This document shows positions 1-9,248 of a stretch of 19,059 nt of DNA, in pieces. The notes beneath the pieces were generated by a model. The model did no database searches. It worked only from the letters and a program-made list of their open reading frames with translations, and was not told the DNA's origin. Both the position numbers and the translations under genes were made by a program. Source of the stretch: an uncultured Flavobacteriaceae bacterium (GTDB taxonomy: Bacteria; Bacteroidota; Bacteroidia; Flavobacteriales; Flavobacteriaceae). Each line of letters starts with the position of its first letter. Position 1 is the first letter of the stretch. The stretch is from positions 1 to 19,059 of the forward strand of contig CALGUD010000135.1 of the NCBI GenBank assembly GCA_937901915.1, in the 5' to 3' direction.

Positions 1-126
1 GGTGGTCTGATTATCTGTGACTTCAGCTTCCTGATCTTTAGAGTTGGAATTTTTGCACCCGGTAAAGAGGAAGGCGCCTAGACTCAGAGTCATTAATACA
101 CGGGGGAGGTAGTTTCTGTTTTGCAT
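1..126 (-). CDS. Lipoprotein, N-terminal part (runs off left edge)
   Basis: Reading the minus strand from an ATG at 126 gives 42 codons with no stop, open to the window edge. The protein begins with a short Asn/Arg-bearing segment, then a hydrophobic stretch (LMTLSLGAFLF) ending in the lipobox FTGC, so Cys24 should be the lipidated residue. After it comes a polar, Asn/Ser/Asp/Glu-rich linker typical of a tether. The first ATG is preferred over Met12 because it keeps the positive residues before the hydrophobic core. The gene points away from susC and shares the spacer with it. The mature domain lies outside the window, so the function is unknown; divergent lipoprotein genes beside SusCD pairs are often glycan-binding proteins or enzymes, but nothing here shows that. 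Confidence 0.65.
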   Translation of the reverse strand, partial: MQNRNYLPRVLMTLSLGAFLFTGCKNSNSKDQEAEVTDNQTT

Positions 127-424
127 TCTTTTAGATTTAGTGGTTGTTAAATTGTAAGAAAATCATAATCGGATTAGTTAGGGCTAATTTAGTAAAAATA
201 AATCAATCGTATTCGTAAAAATCGTTTATCTGTAAAGTGTTGATATACAGTATTAAGAGGGGTTGCAAAGACAATTTGGTGTGTTAAAATCATTTTGAAG
301 GGAAAAATTTAACGCAACCGATTGCGTGATAAGTTTATTTGTTTATATTTATACATTGAATTGTTTTAATGGCTTTTTGTGATTCCGGCCATTACGTTCT
401 TAACACCTTTTAAACAACGTCGGT
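127..424. other. Divergent intergenic region upstream of susC
   Basis: About 300 bp of AT-rich sequence between the divergent lipoprotein start and susC. The one clear signal is the LacI-type palindrome at 313-326. No exact match to the Bacteroidetes -7 element TAnnTTTG was found on the plus strand. The nearest is TTTATTTG at 334-341, with one mismatch and no well-spaced -33 TTG. Nothing else was recognised. Confidence 0.5.
313..326. promoter_or_regulatory. LacI-family-type operator upstream of susC
   Basis: CGCAACCGATTGCG is a near-palindrome around a central CpG: 12 of 14 bases match its own reverse complement. LacI/GalR-family regulators characteristically bind 14-20 bp palindromes centred on CG. 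The site sits about 100 bp before the susC start, a sensible place for sugar-responsive control of the susCD pair. No lacI-type gene is in the window, so the regulator would be encoded elsewhere. The family assignment is inferred from the site's shape. Confidence 0.55.
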
Positions 425-3400
425 ATGATGGATCAATTACTAATTACATGCGATGGACTAAGCAAGAAACTGCTGTTTGCTTTGGCCTTGATAACAACCA
501 GTATTGTTGGCGCCCAAACTATTACAGTGACGGGGACTGTCTCTGATGAGACCGGCCCGCTACCGGGTGTGACGGTTTTGCTGGAGGGAAGTAACATCGG
601 AGCGACCACGGATCTTAGTGGAGCGTATGAAATTTCCAATGTCCCAACCGATGGGGTGTTGGTTTTCAGTTATGTGGGTTATACAACTCAAACCATTGCT
701 GTAAGCGGCCAGGCAACCATTAACGTTACACTATCTGAAGATTTTGAGTCTCTCGACGAAATCGTTGTAGTTGGATATAGTACCCAAAGTAGGACCACTG
801 TTACCGGGGCTATAAGTACGTTAGATGCTGAAGAAGTTAAATCGATACCTGTGCCAAACGTTTCTCAAACAATAGCCGGTAGGGTGGCCGGGGTGAGTAT
901 GAGGCCTAATGGTGGTGCTCCGGGAGGAGATAATCCTGATATACACATTAGGGGTATAGTTACTACAGGAAATAATGCTCCACTAGTTGTTGTTGATGGT
1001 ATTAGAAGGAATAATATTAATCAAATTGACCCAAGCAGTATAGAAACAGTTACAATTCTTAAAGATGCTGCTGCAATTGCTCCTTTTGGTATTGGTGGTG
1101 CAAATGGTGTTATATTGATTACGACTAAAAAAGGTAAGATAGGAAAACCTGTATTTTCTTTCAACAGTTCTTATGCATTCCAAAATCCAACATATATACC
1201 GGACATGTTAAATGCGCAGGATTATTTGAGACTGAGAAATGAAGGGAATTTTAATGCAAATCCTACTGAAACCACGCCACTTTTTGATACGGCGATGGTG
1301 GAAAATTATAATACCTTGCATGCCCAAGACCCCCATAGATATCCGGATTCTGACTTTAAAGACGAATTCAATAAGAATTTTGGTGTGATGATGAACAATG
1401 TTGAAGTTTCCGGTGGTACGGAAGGTGTTAGATACCATGCAGGTGTTGGGACTTTTGACCAGGATGGATTATTTGATCCGCTGGGATATGAAAGATATAC
1501 TTATAATTTCAGCTTAGATGCAGATATAACTTCTACTACAACCCTTGGTGTTAGTGCACGTGGGTCTTTTGAAAGAACAAAAGGGCTTGATGGTACAACC
1601 GGGAATGATGAGACTGGGGCCGTGGTTGGTTTAATGCGAAGTTTGTACAAGTTCGCACCAACAGCAACGTTACGTTATCCTGAAGGAAACAGATGGGGTG
1701 AATTTGCTGCAAGTTCACCGGTAGGCCTTCTTGAGTCAGATGGTTATTACAGAAAGGATAGAAATACATTTCTTAGTTCTATTTATCTGGAGCAAGACCT
1801 ACCATTTATAAAAGGGTTAAGTGTAAAAGGGGTGTTTAGTTATGACCCTACCCAAACCAGCTGGAAATCATGGCATATTCCAAATATCTATCATACGATC
1901 AATTTAAATACCACACCATACACTTATAATGAGGCTGTAACCACACAAGAAGGTAGGTCTCAACCTTATATATGGTTAGAGCAGGAACATAATAAAGGTG
2001 CCAATTATACTTATCAGGGGTATCTTAATTATCAAGGTTCATTTGGAGATCATAATGTAACAGGACTTTTTGTTGTTGAAGCCAGAAAAAACACATATGA
2101 ATATTTCCGTACACGTAGAAATAATTATGCGCTTGAAATTGATGAGTTAAGTATGGGTAGCTCTAATAGAGCTGATTATGATAATGCAGGAAACTCCAGT
2201 ACCGGAAGTGAAATAGGATATGTGTACCGTGTAGGATATACCTATAAAGATAAATACATCTTTGAAGCATCCGGTAGGTATGATGGACATTATGCATTTG
2301 CTCCTGATAGCAGATGGGGTTATTTCCCGGCCTTTTCGGCAGCATGGCGAGTATCAGAAGAAAGCTTTATGGATGATGCAGAAGCCATAACGAACTTAAA
2401 GATCAGGGGGTCATGGGGTAAATCAGGTAATTTACCATATATAGATGGTCAACTTGCAGCTTTTCAGTATTTGCCGGGTTATGACGTTAGAAGCACTGCA
2501 TATGCATTTGGTAATGGTAACCTGGTGCAAGGATCAAATGAGAGGGATGAAGCAAATCCTAACATTACCTGGGAGGTAGCAACAAAATTAGATGTGGGTT
2601 TTGATATGAGCTTATGGAATAATCTTCTAACAGTTGAATTTGATTATTTTCAGGAAGACCGTACTGATATGTTGTTAGCCCCTCAGGTAACACTTCCGGT
2701 TGAGTATGGACTTTCGCTTTCTCAGGAAAACAAAGGTTCTATGGAAAATAAAGGTTTTGAAGTCACCCTGGGAACTCACAAAACATGGGATAGTGGTTTA
2801 AGTTTAGCTGTAAGTGCAAATTACAGTTATTCCAAAAATAGTCAAATTGAAGTATTCCAATCAGATGCACAAGCTGAAAATCCAAACAGGACTTTAGTGG
2901 GTCGCCAATTTGGTACTCCTTTTGGATATAGGTCCCTTGGCCTTTTCACCACAGCTGAAGATATAAATAATGACGGAATTATTGATGCTGCTGATGGGTA
3001 TGAGGTGACACAGTTTGGAGAACTACACCCGGGAGATATTAAATATGCAGATATTGATGGTGACGGAGATATTGATAATGATGATATTGTTCCCATTGGT
3101 AATCCTGTTTATCCAACAACTACATTCGGTTTAAACACAAACCTGAGTTATAAAGGATTCAGTTTATCTATGTTCTTCCAGGGTTCAGCAAACTCTGATA
3201 TTAACATCAGAACCTTCTTAACCTCACCTTTTGAGAATAATGCAAGTAATACAACTTATGAATACTATAACAACAGGTGGACACCAGATAATCAAAACGC
3301 GAAATATCCCAGAGCTACACCTGCACCAGTTACAAATAACACACAAGGCTCTGATTTCTGGATGGTGGATACATCTTATTTAAGGCTTAAAACACTTATA

Positions 3401-3592
3401 TTGGGGTATTCATTTCCTCAAGAAATATGCGATATGTTAAACATGCAATCTATTGGTTTTAATATTACAGGGCAAAATTTATTTACAATTAGTGATCTTG
3501 ATTTTGTAGATCCCGAGTTAGGATATGATGATCGGGAAACCGCTTATCCGGTTATGAAATCAGTCTCTTTTGGATTTAATTTTTCCTTTTAA
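425..3592 (+). CDS. SusC/RagA-family TonB-linked outer-membrane transporter
   Basis: This 1055-residue protein is the outer-membrane barrel that imports oligosaccharides or peptides with its SusD partner, powered by TonB. A hydrophobic signal sequence lies at about residues 14-30, followed by a carboxypeptidase-regulatory-like beta domain (about 33-110), a TonB-box-like stretch DEIVVVGY, a plug domain (about 118-240) and a long barrel ending in aromatic residues (FGFNFSF), as barrel-assembly substrates do. Two Asp-rich, EF-hand/dockerin-like loops at about 845-858 and 876-890 (DINNDGIID and DIDGDGDID) match the Ca-binding loops common in SusC proteins. The N-terminus is somewhat long before the hydrophobic core, but no better in-frame start is visible. 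susD follows after 15 nt. The substrate cannot be told from sequence; the LacI-type site upstream hints at a sugar. Confidence 0.93.
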   Translation: MMDQLLITCDGLSKKLLFALALITTSIVGAQTITVTGTVSDETGPLPGVTVLLEGSNIGATTDLSGAYEISNVPTDGVLVFSYVGYTTQTIAVSGQATINVTLSEDFESLDEIVVVGYSTQSRTTVTGAISTLDAEEVKSIPVPNVSQTIAGRVAGVSMRPNGGAPGGDNPDIHIRGIVTTGNNAPLVVVDGIRRNNINQIDPSSIETVTILKDAAAIAPFGIGGANGVILITTKKGKIGKPVFSFNSSYAFQNPTYIPDMLNAQDYLRLRNEGNFNANPTETTPLFDTAMVENYNTLHAQDPHRYPDSDFKDEFNKNFGVMMNNVEVSGGTEGVRYHAGVGTFDQDGLFDPLGYERYTYNFSLDADITSTTTLGVSARGSFERTKGLDGTTGNDETGAVVGLMRSLYKFAPTATLRYPEGNRWGEFAASSPVGLLESDGYYRKDRNTFLSSIYLEQDLPFIKGLSVKGVFSYDPTQTSWKSWHIPNIYHTINLNTTPYTYNEAVTTQEGRSQPYIWLEQEHNKGANYTYQGYLNYQGSFGDHNVTGLFVVEARKNTYEYFRTRRNNYALEIDELSMGSSNRADYDNAGNSSTGSEIGYVYRVGYTYKDKYIFEASGRYDGHYAFAPDSRWGYFPAFSAAWRVSEESFMDDAEAITNLKIRGSWGKSGNLPYIDGQLAAFQYLPGYDVRSTAYAFGNGNLVQGSNERDEANPNITWEVATKLDVGFDMSLWNNLLTVEFDYFQEDRTDMLLAPQVTLPVEYGLSLSQENKGSMENKGFEVTLGTHKTWDSGLSLAVSANYSYSKNSQIEVFQSDAQAENPNRTLVGRQFGTPFGYRSLGLFTTAEDINNDGIIDAADGYEVTQFGELHPGDIKYADIDGDGDIDNDDIVPIGNPVYPTTTFGLNTNLSYKGFSLSMFFQGSANSDINIRTFLTSPFENNASNTTYEYYNNRWTPDNQNAKYPRATPAPVTNNTQGSDFWMVDTSYLRLKTLILGYSFPQEICDMLNMQSIGFNITGQNLFTISDLDFVDPELGYDDRETAYPVMKSVSFGFNFSF

Positions 3593-3607
3593 CAAAAAAA
3601 TATATCT

Positions 3608-5410
3608 ATGAAAACATTTATTAACAAAAACAGAATTATTGCTACATGCACCATTTTTCTTTTAGCATTCATGTCCTGTGACAATGAAGAGTTTCTGGAA
3701 AATGAAACCAAATCATTACTTACTAATGAGGGTCAGTGGGCTTCCCCTGACAATGCAGATATTTATATAAATGGTATTTACAGTGAAATTCCAAGGGTAT
3801 CAACTTTGGCTGAACAACTGGACTATTATTCAGACGATTATAATATTAGTCATTATTATACGGCATATAACTGGAGACAAGGCATTACATTAGCTCCCGG
3901 TAGTAGTTCCGACAACCCATGGGGAGGTAACCATGGCCCAACTCATGGGTATACCTGGGAATTATTTTTTGAAAAAATAAGAAAGTGTAACACGGGCTTA
4001 AAAAAGTTCGAGGAGAACCAAGAAAATTTTCCGGAAGATTACTACAATCAAAGAGTAGATGAAATGCGCTTTTTAAGAGCCTATTTTTATAGTGAATATT
4101 TTATGCATGTGGGAGGTCTCCCAATATTGACCGTTCCATTGGATAGAAACACTATGACCGATGAAGAAATGTTAGCACCCCGGGCAACTTTTGAAGAAAC
4201 TTTCAATTTTATTACTAGTGAGTTAGGTGACATAGTTGATAACGGATATTTAGAAATTAAATACGATGGTGGAGATCCAAATGCAGGGCGTGCCACATTG
4301 GGTGCAGCCTTAGCGATAAAAGGTTGGATTGAGCTTTTTGCTGCCAGCCCATTATTTAATAGTGGCTCCACATATTTATCGGATCCGGACAATTTGGTTC
4401 ATTTTGCTTCTGCAGATCAGGGCCGTTGGGCTACTGCTGCTGCAACAAATAAAAAATTTATAGACGATTATGAAGGTGTATATGATTTGTTCGATGATTT
4501 GCCAAATTTATGGAGAGCTAGTAATGAGTATAATTCTGAAATCATTTGGGATAGGCAAATAGTTGCGAATGTTCCAAATATGGGGACAAACTACGAGCGA
4601 AGAGGGGGGCCTACGTATGTTCTTGGCCAATATTATACCTGGGGTAATTACAATCCCACTCAGGAATTGGTTGACGAATTTAAAATGGCAAATGGTTTGC
4701 CAATAACAGACCCACTTTCCGGATATGACCCTCAAAACCCATATGAGAATAGAGAACAAAGGTTTTATGACTTTATAGTTTATGACGGAGCACCTTATAA
4801 ATTAGATTGGATGCCGGAAGAAGATATCATTTATACCAGGATAGATGAAGTAAACCCTAGTCTTAACGAGATTGACCTGGAAGGCTCTTCAGATGCAGGG
4901 GATTCCGGTTATTATCAGAAAAAGCGCCTTAATCCGGATGCTGCACCTGCTGATGATGCCAGTGGTCAAAATGATGTGTTTTATAGGTATGCTGAAGTAC
5001 TTCTGAATTATGCAGAAGCCCAAAACGAAGCAGTTGGCCCGGATCTATCGGTTTATGATGCTATTAATAAAGTGAGAAATCGTTCTGGCCTTCCGGATTT
5101 ACAAGCTGGTTTAGACCAGGATGCGATGAGAGATGCTATACATAGTGAAAGAAGGGTTGAGCTTAGTTTTGAAAATAAGCGCTATTTGGATAACAAAAGA
5201 TTATGGCAACAAGAAAGCACTATGGGTGTTCAACTTCATAATATGGTAATCACAAACACACAGCCTAATGATAACTCCGGGGTTTGGGTTTATACTGTAA
5301 CAGAGGAAACTCGTGATAATGCAGTATTTACACCAAAACAATATATGAGCCCGATACCTCAAAATGTGATCGATCAAAACCCTAATATTAAACAAAACCC
5401 TGGTTATTAA
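3608..5410 (+). CDS. SusD/RagB-family substrate-binding lipoprotein
   Basis: This 600-residue SusD-family protein is the surface lid that captures substrate for the adjacent SusC channel. Its signal peptide ends in the lipobox FMSC, so Cys24 is the lipidated residue. The following DNEE is acidic, as in surface-export signals of Bacteroidetes lipoproteins. The N-terminal half has the TPR-like helical pattern of the family (for example EMRFLRAYFYSEYFMHVGG with LPILTVPL), and the C-terminal half has RagB/SusD features (RYAEVLLNYAEAQNEA, INKVRNRSGLPDL, ERRVELSFENKRY and a final QNPNIKQNPGY). Length is usual for the family. It begins 15 nt after susC ends, so the two are one transcript, closed by the terminator just downstream. 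No polysaccharide lyase or glycoside hydrolase adjoins the pair here. Confidence 0.93.
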   Translation: MKTFINKNRIIATCTIFLLAFMSCDNEEFLENETKSLLTNEGQWASPDNADIYINGIYSEIPRVSTLAEQLDYYSDDYNISHYYTAYNWRQGITLAPGSSSDNPWGGNHGPTHGYTWELFFEKIRKCNTGLKKFEENQENFPEDYYNQRVDEMRFLRAYFYSEYFMHVGGLPILTVPLDRNTMTDEEMLAPRATFEETFNFITSELGDIVDNGYLEIKYDGGDPNAGRATLGAALAIKGWIELFAASPLFNSGSTYLSDPDNLVHFASADQGRWATAAATNKKFIDDYEGVYDLFDDLPNLWRASNEYNSEIIWDRQIVANVPNMGTNYERRGGPTYVLGQYYTWGNYNPTQELVDEFKMANGLPITDPLSGYDPQNPYENREQRFYDFIVYDGAPYKLDWMPEEDIIYTRIDEVNPSLNEIDLEGSSDAGDSGYYQKKRLNPDAAPADDASGQNDVFYRYAEVLLNYAEAQNEAVGPDLSVYDAINKVRNRSGLPDLQAGLDQDAMRDAIHSERRVELSFENKRYLDNKRLWQQESTMGVQLHNMVITNTQPNDNSGVWVYTVTEETRDNAVFTPKQYMSPIPQNVIDQNPNIKQNPGY

Positions 5411-5444
5411 ACCATTTATTATTGATTTATTTTGTTAGTAGATT

Positions 5445-5480
5445 AACCGTTTCAGAGTTTTATTCTGAAACGGTTTTTTT
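5445..5480 (+). terminator. Rho-independent terminator after susD
   Basis: Perfect 12-bp stem, AACCGTTTCAGA pairing with TCTGAAACGGTT, a 7-nt loop, and a run of seven T's overlapping the end of the stem. It lies 34 nt after the susD stop and would end the susCD transcript. Confidence 0.9.
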
Positions 5481-5571
5481 AATGGATTTTTATAAAAACC
5501 TCTCTAATACTTTCAGCAACGAATTGAGCGCGCAGAAATTTCCCCCTATGTAACTTATAGTGATACACTCA

Positions 5572-5991
5572 TTATTCTTTTAATACCTCTTCAGCATTTT
5601 CAATACTGCTGTTAATCTGATTACGAAGTTCCTTTACTTTTTCTTCTTCTTCATCAAGCCATTTTTTCTTTTCATCACTCAGGGATTTTCCTTTCATTAT
5701 TTCATCAGAGGTAAAGCGGTCTCCAAACCCTTTCATCCAGTCCATCATAAATTTGTGGGCTGCCTCCAGGTCTTTTTTAGCGTCGGCATACTGTATACTT
5801 GCTTCAGTAGTGTCAATTTTGGCATTAAGCTCTTGTATCAACGTGTTGATCCTGCCCATTTTTGGCATTACTTCATCATGAATAGCCATTACCTCTTCCA
5901 TTTGAGTTTGAGGTCCTACTTTTTTTTCTTCTTTACAGGAAGAGAAAACTATCATTAAAATAGATGTAAAAACAATTTGTATTTTTTTCAT
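5572..5991 (-). CDS. Small surface-type lipoprotein with coiled-coil body
   Basis: The 139-residue protein has a signal peptide ending in lipobox FSSC (Cys19). It is followed directly by Lys-Glu-Glu, which fits the K(D/E)2 lipoprotein surface-export signal described in Capnocytophaga. The rest is charged and helical (MEEVMAIHDEVMPKMGRI, DEEEEKVKELRNQI), probably coiled coil, with Met and His residues in the first helix. No enzyme motif was recognised; similar short lipoproteins in flavobacteria are usually annotated hypothetical. It starts 90 nt after the stop of the TonB receptor on the same strand, so it is probably the last gene of that three-gene unit. A role as an accessory to the receptor is inference from position only. 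Confidence 0.75.
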   Translation of the reverse strand: MKKIQIVFTSILMIVFSSCKEEKKVGPQTQMEEVMAIHDEVMPKMGRINTLIQELNAKIDTTEASIQYADAKKDLEAAHKFMMDWMKGFGDRFTSDEIMKGKSLSDEKKKWLDEEEEKVKELRNQINSSIENAEEVLKE

Positions 5992-6081
5992 TTTATTCTT
6001 TGTTTAGTATATGAATGTTTAAATGTATTAATTTTTATATTATCCTAGCGCTTCCATAAGAAGTCTCTACAGTTAAATGGC

Positions 6082-8424
6082 CTACCTCAAATTATATTTT
6101 ATTCCCACATGCAAAGCCCTTGGATTCCCCACTATATAACTATTTTCCTCCTGGTATTGATTAAAAGTAGCCATAGGAGAATAGAGCCTGTCCAGAATAT
6201 TAAGTACATGTATCCATACCTCAAACTGTTTCAGTTCATAAGAAGCTCTAAAGTTAAAAATATGATGGCCATCGTAAGTAGCCGTACTTAATGTTCCCTC
6301 TCCATTATCAACTTGTCCTTCAAAGCTTGTATTGTATGTACCGGTAAGTTCATATTCAGCAGCTAGCAAAAGGTTTTTAAAAAATGGGGGTTTGTAATTT
6401 ACCGAAGTATGCCCAAGCAGGCTAGGTGCAGTCACCATCTTTGTATTTGAGTAATCAATACCCTGGTCAAAGAAATTAATATAACGATGACTGGCATAAC
6501 TGCCATTATGTGTTAGAATAAGTCCGGGAGTGGGAGTATAGGAAATTCCATATTCAACCCCCAGCGAACGCGTTTTGCCTGCATTGGTATTTATATATTC
6601 ATCATTATCATCACGCAATGTGACCAGAGTATTTTTGCCTTGTAATAGATACACCGCAACATCCAGTTTCCACGAACCGGAACTATTAAAATATGCTCCT
6701 ACTTCATAATTATCATAATTACTGGGTTTTAAATCAAAAACTTCACCTCCGGCACCTACAAGATTATTTCTGTAAAGCGTTGAAGTTTGTGGCGGTGTAA
6801 ATCCGTTCGAATAACTCGCATAAACTCCTGCTGAGTTATAAAAATTATAGTTTAAGCCTAATTTAGGGGCAAAATTTTCATACATACTTTTAGTGTCGCG
6901 TGCACCAGCCTGTCTCTCTAGATGGTTATCATAATCGTAAACAAAACGGTCGTAACGTAGAGCGGATGTAATTTTCAACTTTTCCAAAGGGGATATTTCA
7001 TATTGTAAGTATCCGGCATAATTAAAAATATCAGCCTCATAATTCAATATAAAATCACCTGCATTCACATTGTAACTTATATTCTTGGCGGTTTTTGTAT
7101 TAACAAGCACATTAATAGTTTCAGCTATATAATCCTGGGGAGAATAATCAGTTGTGACACCGGCGATCAGGGATGAATTTTTAAAACCGAAATTTGTTTT
7201 ATGCTGAATGAGTCCGGCAAAGCTGCTGTATTGATTTGAATTTATTTCACCCGAACCAAAACCCGTTAGCTCTCCCTTATTTTTGAACTGGCGTATCCGA
7301 TATGTGGGTAATTGATCCATCAGGTTGTCCCTGTAGATGAGATTGAACGAAGTTTTGTTGTTCTCATTCCAGAATTTATCTAAAGTAGTTCTGAAACGAA
7401 ATGTTCTGGCAATTCTTTCCGTGAATGTCTGGTCACTTTCATAATTTCCCTCAAAATAATCAGCTTCACTCAATGACCCTGTCATGTCCGACCTATAGTC
7501 AATAAAATCAATCACATTTACCCATTTCATTGAGGGATTAATATCATATACTGTTTTAAATGTAACCGCAAATTTTTCATAATTGCTATGTTCTATAGGG
7601 CCGTTTTTTCGCTGTACATAATGCGTGCCCAAATAGAATCCAAATTCGTTGTTTGTATACTTTGATATTTCAAGGTCGTAACGTTTGAGCCCAAGGTCGT
7701 TGATTTGAAATCCCGTACTGCCTGTTAGATCTTTTGTTGGGTTTTTGGTTATGAAATTAAAGCTTCCTCCAATAGCTTCGCTTCCGTAAATACTGGATGC
7801 GGGCCCTTTAAGTATTTCAATACGGTCAACAGCTGTACTGTTTATTTCAAGCAATGCATTGTGGTTAAAAACGGCAGTTGGCCTAATCTGTAATCCGTCT
7901 TCCAGGTACAGGAACCATTCTTTTGTAGAAATGGGAGATCGCACCGACATCATATGTTCTTCATTGCTTGCAGCTCTTGAGGTAGACATAAATACTCCCG
8001 GAGCCAGATTCACTAATTGATCAATTCCAAAAGCTTTGGTTGATTCTATATTTTGTGCACTTATGATTGAAATTGCAGCCGGCACTTCAGAACGCTTTTG
8101 TTGTTCCCGGCTGGCCGAAACCACAATTTCATTCAAAACCTGGGAATCTTCCTCCAACCGGATTTTGTTAAAGGTTGAATTCAATGTTATTGTAATGGAT
8201 TTGTAGCCTGTGTGGATTATAGTTACTTTACCTTCTTTTTTTAATAAAATTTCAAAATTCCCGTCATCATCTGTCATTGTCCAGCTTGTAGGGTTGGTCA
8301 CACAAACTACATCTGCTCCAACAAGTGGTTGATTGTTCTCATCGGTTATATTACCCGTATAAATGACCTGGGTATAACCAATACCTGTTGCCATTGCTAA
8401 AATGACAATAAATAATAATTTCAT
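6082..8424 (-). CDS. TonB-dependent outer-membrane receptor
   Basis: 780-residue TonB-dependent receptor of the single-protein type, with no SusD partner. A signal peptide (about 1-18) is followed by a carboxypeptidase-regulatory-like domain (about 20-95), a TonB-box-like stretch LNEIVVSAS at about 98-106, and a plug domain with the family signature DRIEILKGPASSIYGSEAIGG near residues 205-225. A barrel follows, ending at Arg. Size and domain order match receptors for siderophores, metals or vitamins rather than the ~1000-residue SusC class. A small Cys-motif protein lies 62 nt upstream and a surface-type lipoprotein 90 nt downstream, all on the minus strand. The Cys motif of the upstream partner makes a metal (perhaps copper or iron) a reasonable guess for the ligand, but no residue in the receptor proves it. 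Confidence 0.9.
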   Translation of the reverse strand: MKLLFIVILAMATGIGYTQVIYTGNITDENNQPLVGADVVCVTNPTSWTMTDDDGNFEILLKKEGKVTIIHTGYKSITITLNSTFNKIRLEEDSQVLNEIVVSASREQQKRSEVPAAISIISAQNIESTKAFGIDQLVNLAPGVFMSTSRAASNEEHMMSVRSPISTKEWFLYLEDGLQIRPTAVFNHNALLEINSTAVDRIEILKGPASSIYGSEAIGGSFNFITKNPTKDLTGSTGFQINDLGLKRYDLEISKYTNNEFGFYLGTHYVQRKNGPIEHSNYEKFAVTFKTVYDINPSMKWVNVIDFIDYRSDMTGSLSEADYFEGNYESDQTFTERIARTFRFRTTLDKFWNENNKTSFNLIYRDNLMDQLPTYRIRQFKNKGELTGFGSGEINSNQYSSFAGLIQHKTNFGFKNSSLIAGVTTDYSPQDYIAETINVLVNTKTAKNISYNVNAGDFILNYEADIFNYAGYLQYEISPLEKLKITSALRYDRFVYDYDNHLERQAGARDTKSMYENFAPKLGLNYNFYNSAGVYASYSNGFTPPQTSTLYRNNLVGAGGEVFDLKPSNYDNYEVGAYFNSSGSWKLDVAVYLLQGKNTLVTLRDDNDEYINTNAGKTRSLGVEYGISYTPTPGLILTHNGSYASHRYINFFDQGIDYSNTKMVTAPSLLGHTSVNYKPPFFKNLLLAAEYELTGTYNTSFEGQVDNGEGTLSTATYDGHHIFNFRASYELKQFEVWIHVLNILDRLYSPMATFNQYQEENSYIVGNPRALHVGIKYNLR

Positions 8425-8486
8425 TGTTTAAATTATAATGAATTTGTTAAATCTGTATGTGTGGTTAATTAACCTTAAAAAACAGA

Positions 8487-8852
8487 TTAACAGTCGGGCG
8501 GATGATAAACGGAAGCAAAAAATAAATTATTATAAAGTGCGGGATGTGTAAAACTTTCTTTCTTTAAAATAAGGGTGTTATTAAATTGTATTGAAAGAAT
8601 GGTAACAAATCCTATAGGATAGTCTTTAAGGTTAATTGGCGGTAGATTTTGCTTTTTCTCATCATTTTCTTTTTGGATTTTTTGCATGAGGTAGCATTTT
8701 CCGTTACAATCCATTTCTGGCTTGTCTTTATTGATGCAAAGATATTCAGCAATATAATCCTGGTTTATTACATATTCAAAAACAGGCATTACCGGCTTAA
8801 GCATTGCGAGGATATAAAGGAAAGTAAAAAAAACCGGTACTGTTCGATTCAT
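8487..8852 (-). CDS. Small membrane protein with C-x9-C-x3-C motif
   Basis: 121 residues with one N-terminal hydrophobic segment (about 6-27), then a short domain holding Cys39, Cys49 and Cys53 (LCINKDKP then DCNGKCYLMQK). A charged stretch (about 56-72), a second hydrophobic strand (about 79-96) and an HPPDC end carrying a fourth Cys at the last residue follow. I recognise this as a small conserved flavobacterial type often beside TonB receptors, without a characterised function. The clustered cysteines could bind a metal or form a disulphide outside the inner membrane. It is first of a three-gene minus-strand unit with the receptor 62 nt downstream. The start was chosen because the hydrophobic segment follows it directly. 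Confidence 0.75.
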   Translation of the reverse strand: MNRTVPVFFTFLYILAMLKPVMPVFEYVINQDYIAEYLCINKDKPEMDCNGKCYLMQKIQKENDEKKQNLPPINLKDYPIGFVTILSIQFNNTLILKKESFTHPALYNNLFFASVYHPPDC

Positions 8853-9248
8853 CGGATCAAAAGTCCACTGATTATGTATTATAGTTCGTTTTTGTAAGTC
8901 CCGACAGTATCCATTGCATTTTCTTCAGAATCTCATTTTGTTGCCGGTTTAATATTCTGATTTAATTCTCAGCAAAAATAGGAAATAAGCAGCGATAATG
9001 CTTTACAAAAAGCTGCATTTTATATAATTTATTTAAGAAGTGGTTTATCATTAAGTAATTTTAGTCAACAATTATTCAAGAATTTTACTAAAAGTCAGAG
9101 CAATTGTTGTTTGAAGCTATTCTTTAAAAAATAAGAGTCAAACTTTAATGTATATCAGTCATAAAATATGAGTTAAAACTGTTAAAATTGTTTTCGGATT
9201 GAGCATAATTTTTTGTAATTTAAAGACTAATAACTAAAATTAAAACAA
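8853..9248. other. Divergent AT-rich intergenic region
   Basis: 396 bp between the minus-strand receptor unit and the plus-strand membrane-protein gene. It holds an exact minus-strand -7 element at 8980-8973. For the plus strand there is only a poor -7-like ATTTTTTG (9208-9215) preceded by a TTG at 9188-9190 (17-nt spacing). A short minus-strand reading stretch ending at about 8879 (with the words NEILKKMQWILSGLTKTNYNT before its stop) is open but has no support as a gene. No riboswitch or tRNA was seen. Confidence 0.4.
8973..8980 (-). promoter_or_regulatory. Candidate -7 promoter element for the receptor unit
   Basis: On the minus strand TATTTTTG matches the Bacteroidetes housekeeping -7 consensus TAnnTTTG exactly. 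A TTTG at 9009-9006 is the best -33 partner, but its 25-nt spacing is longer than the usual 19-23. A transcript from here would have a leader of about 110 nt before the small Cys-motif gene. Confidence 0.35.

Noticed and set aside
8869..8960. Short minus-strand open stretch that might be a gene remnant or leader peptide
   Set aside because: The words look protein-like, but the longest ATG-started version is only 15 codons, with no family match and no supporting promoter or ribosome-site evidence.
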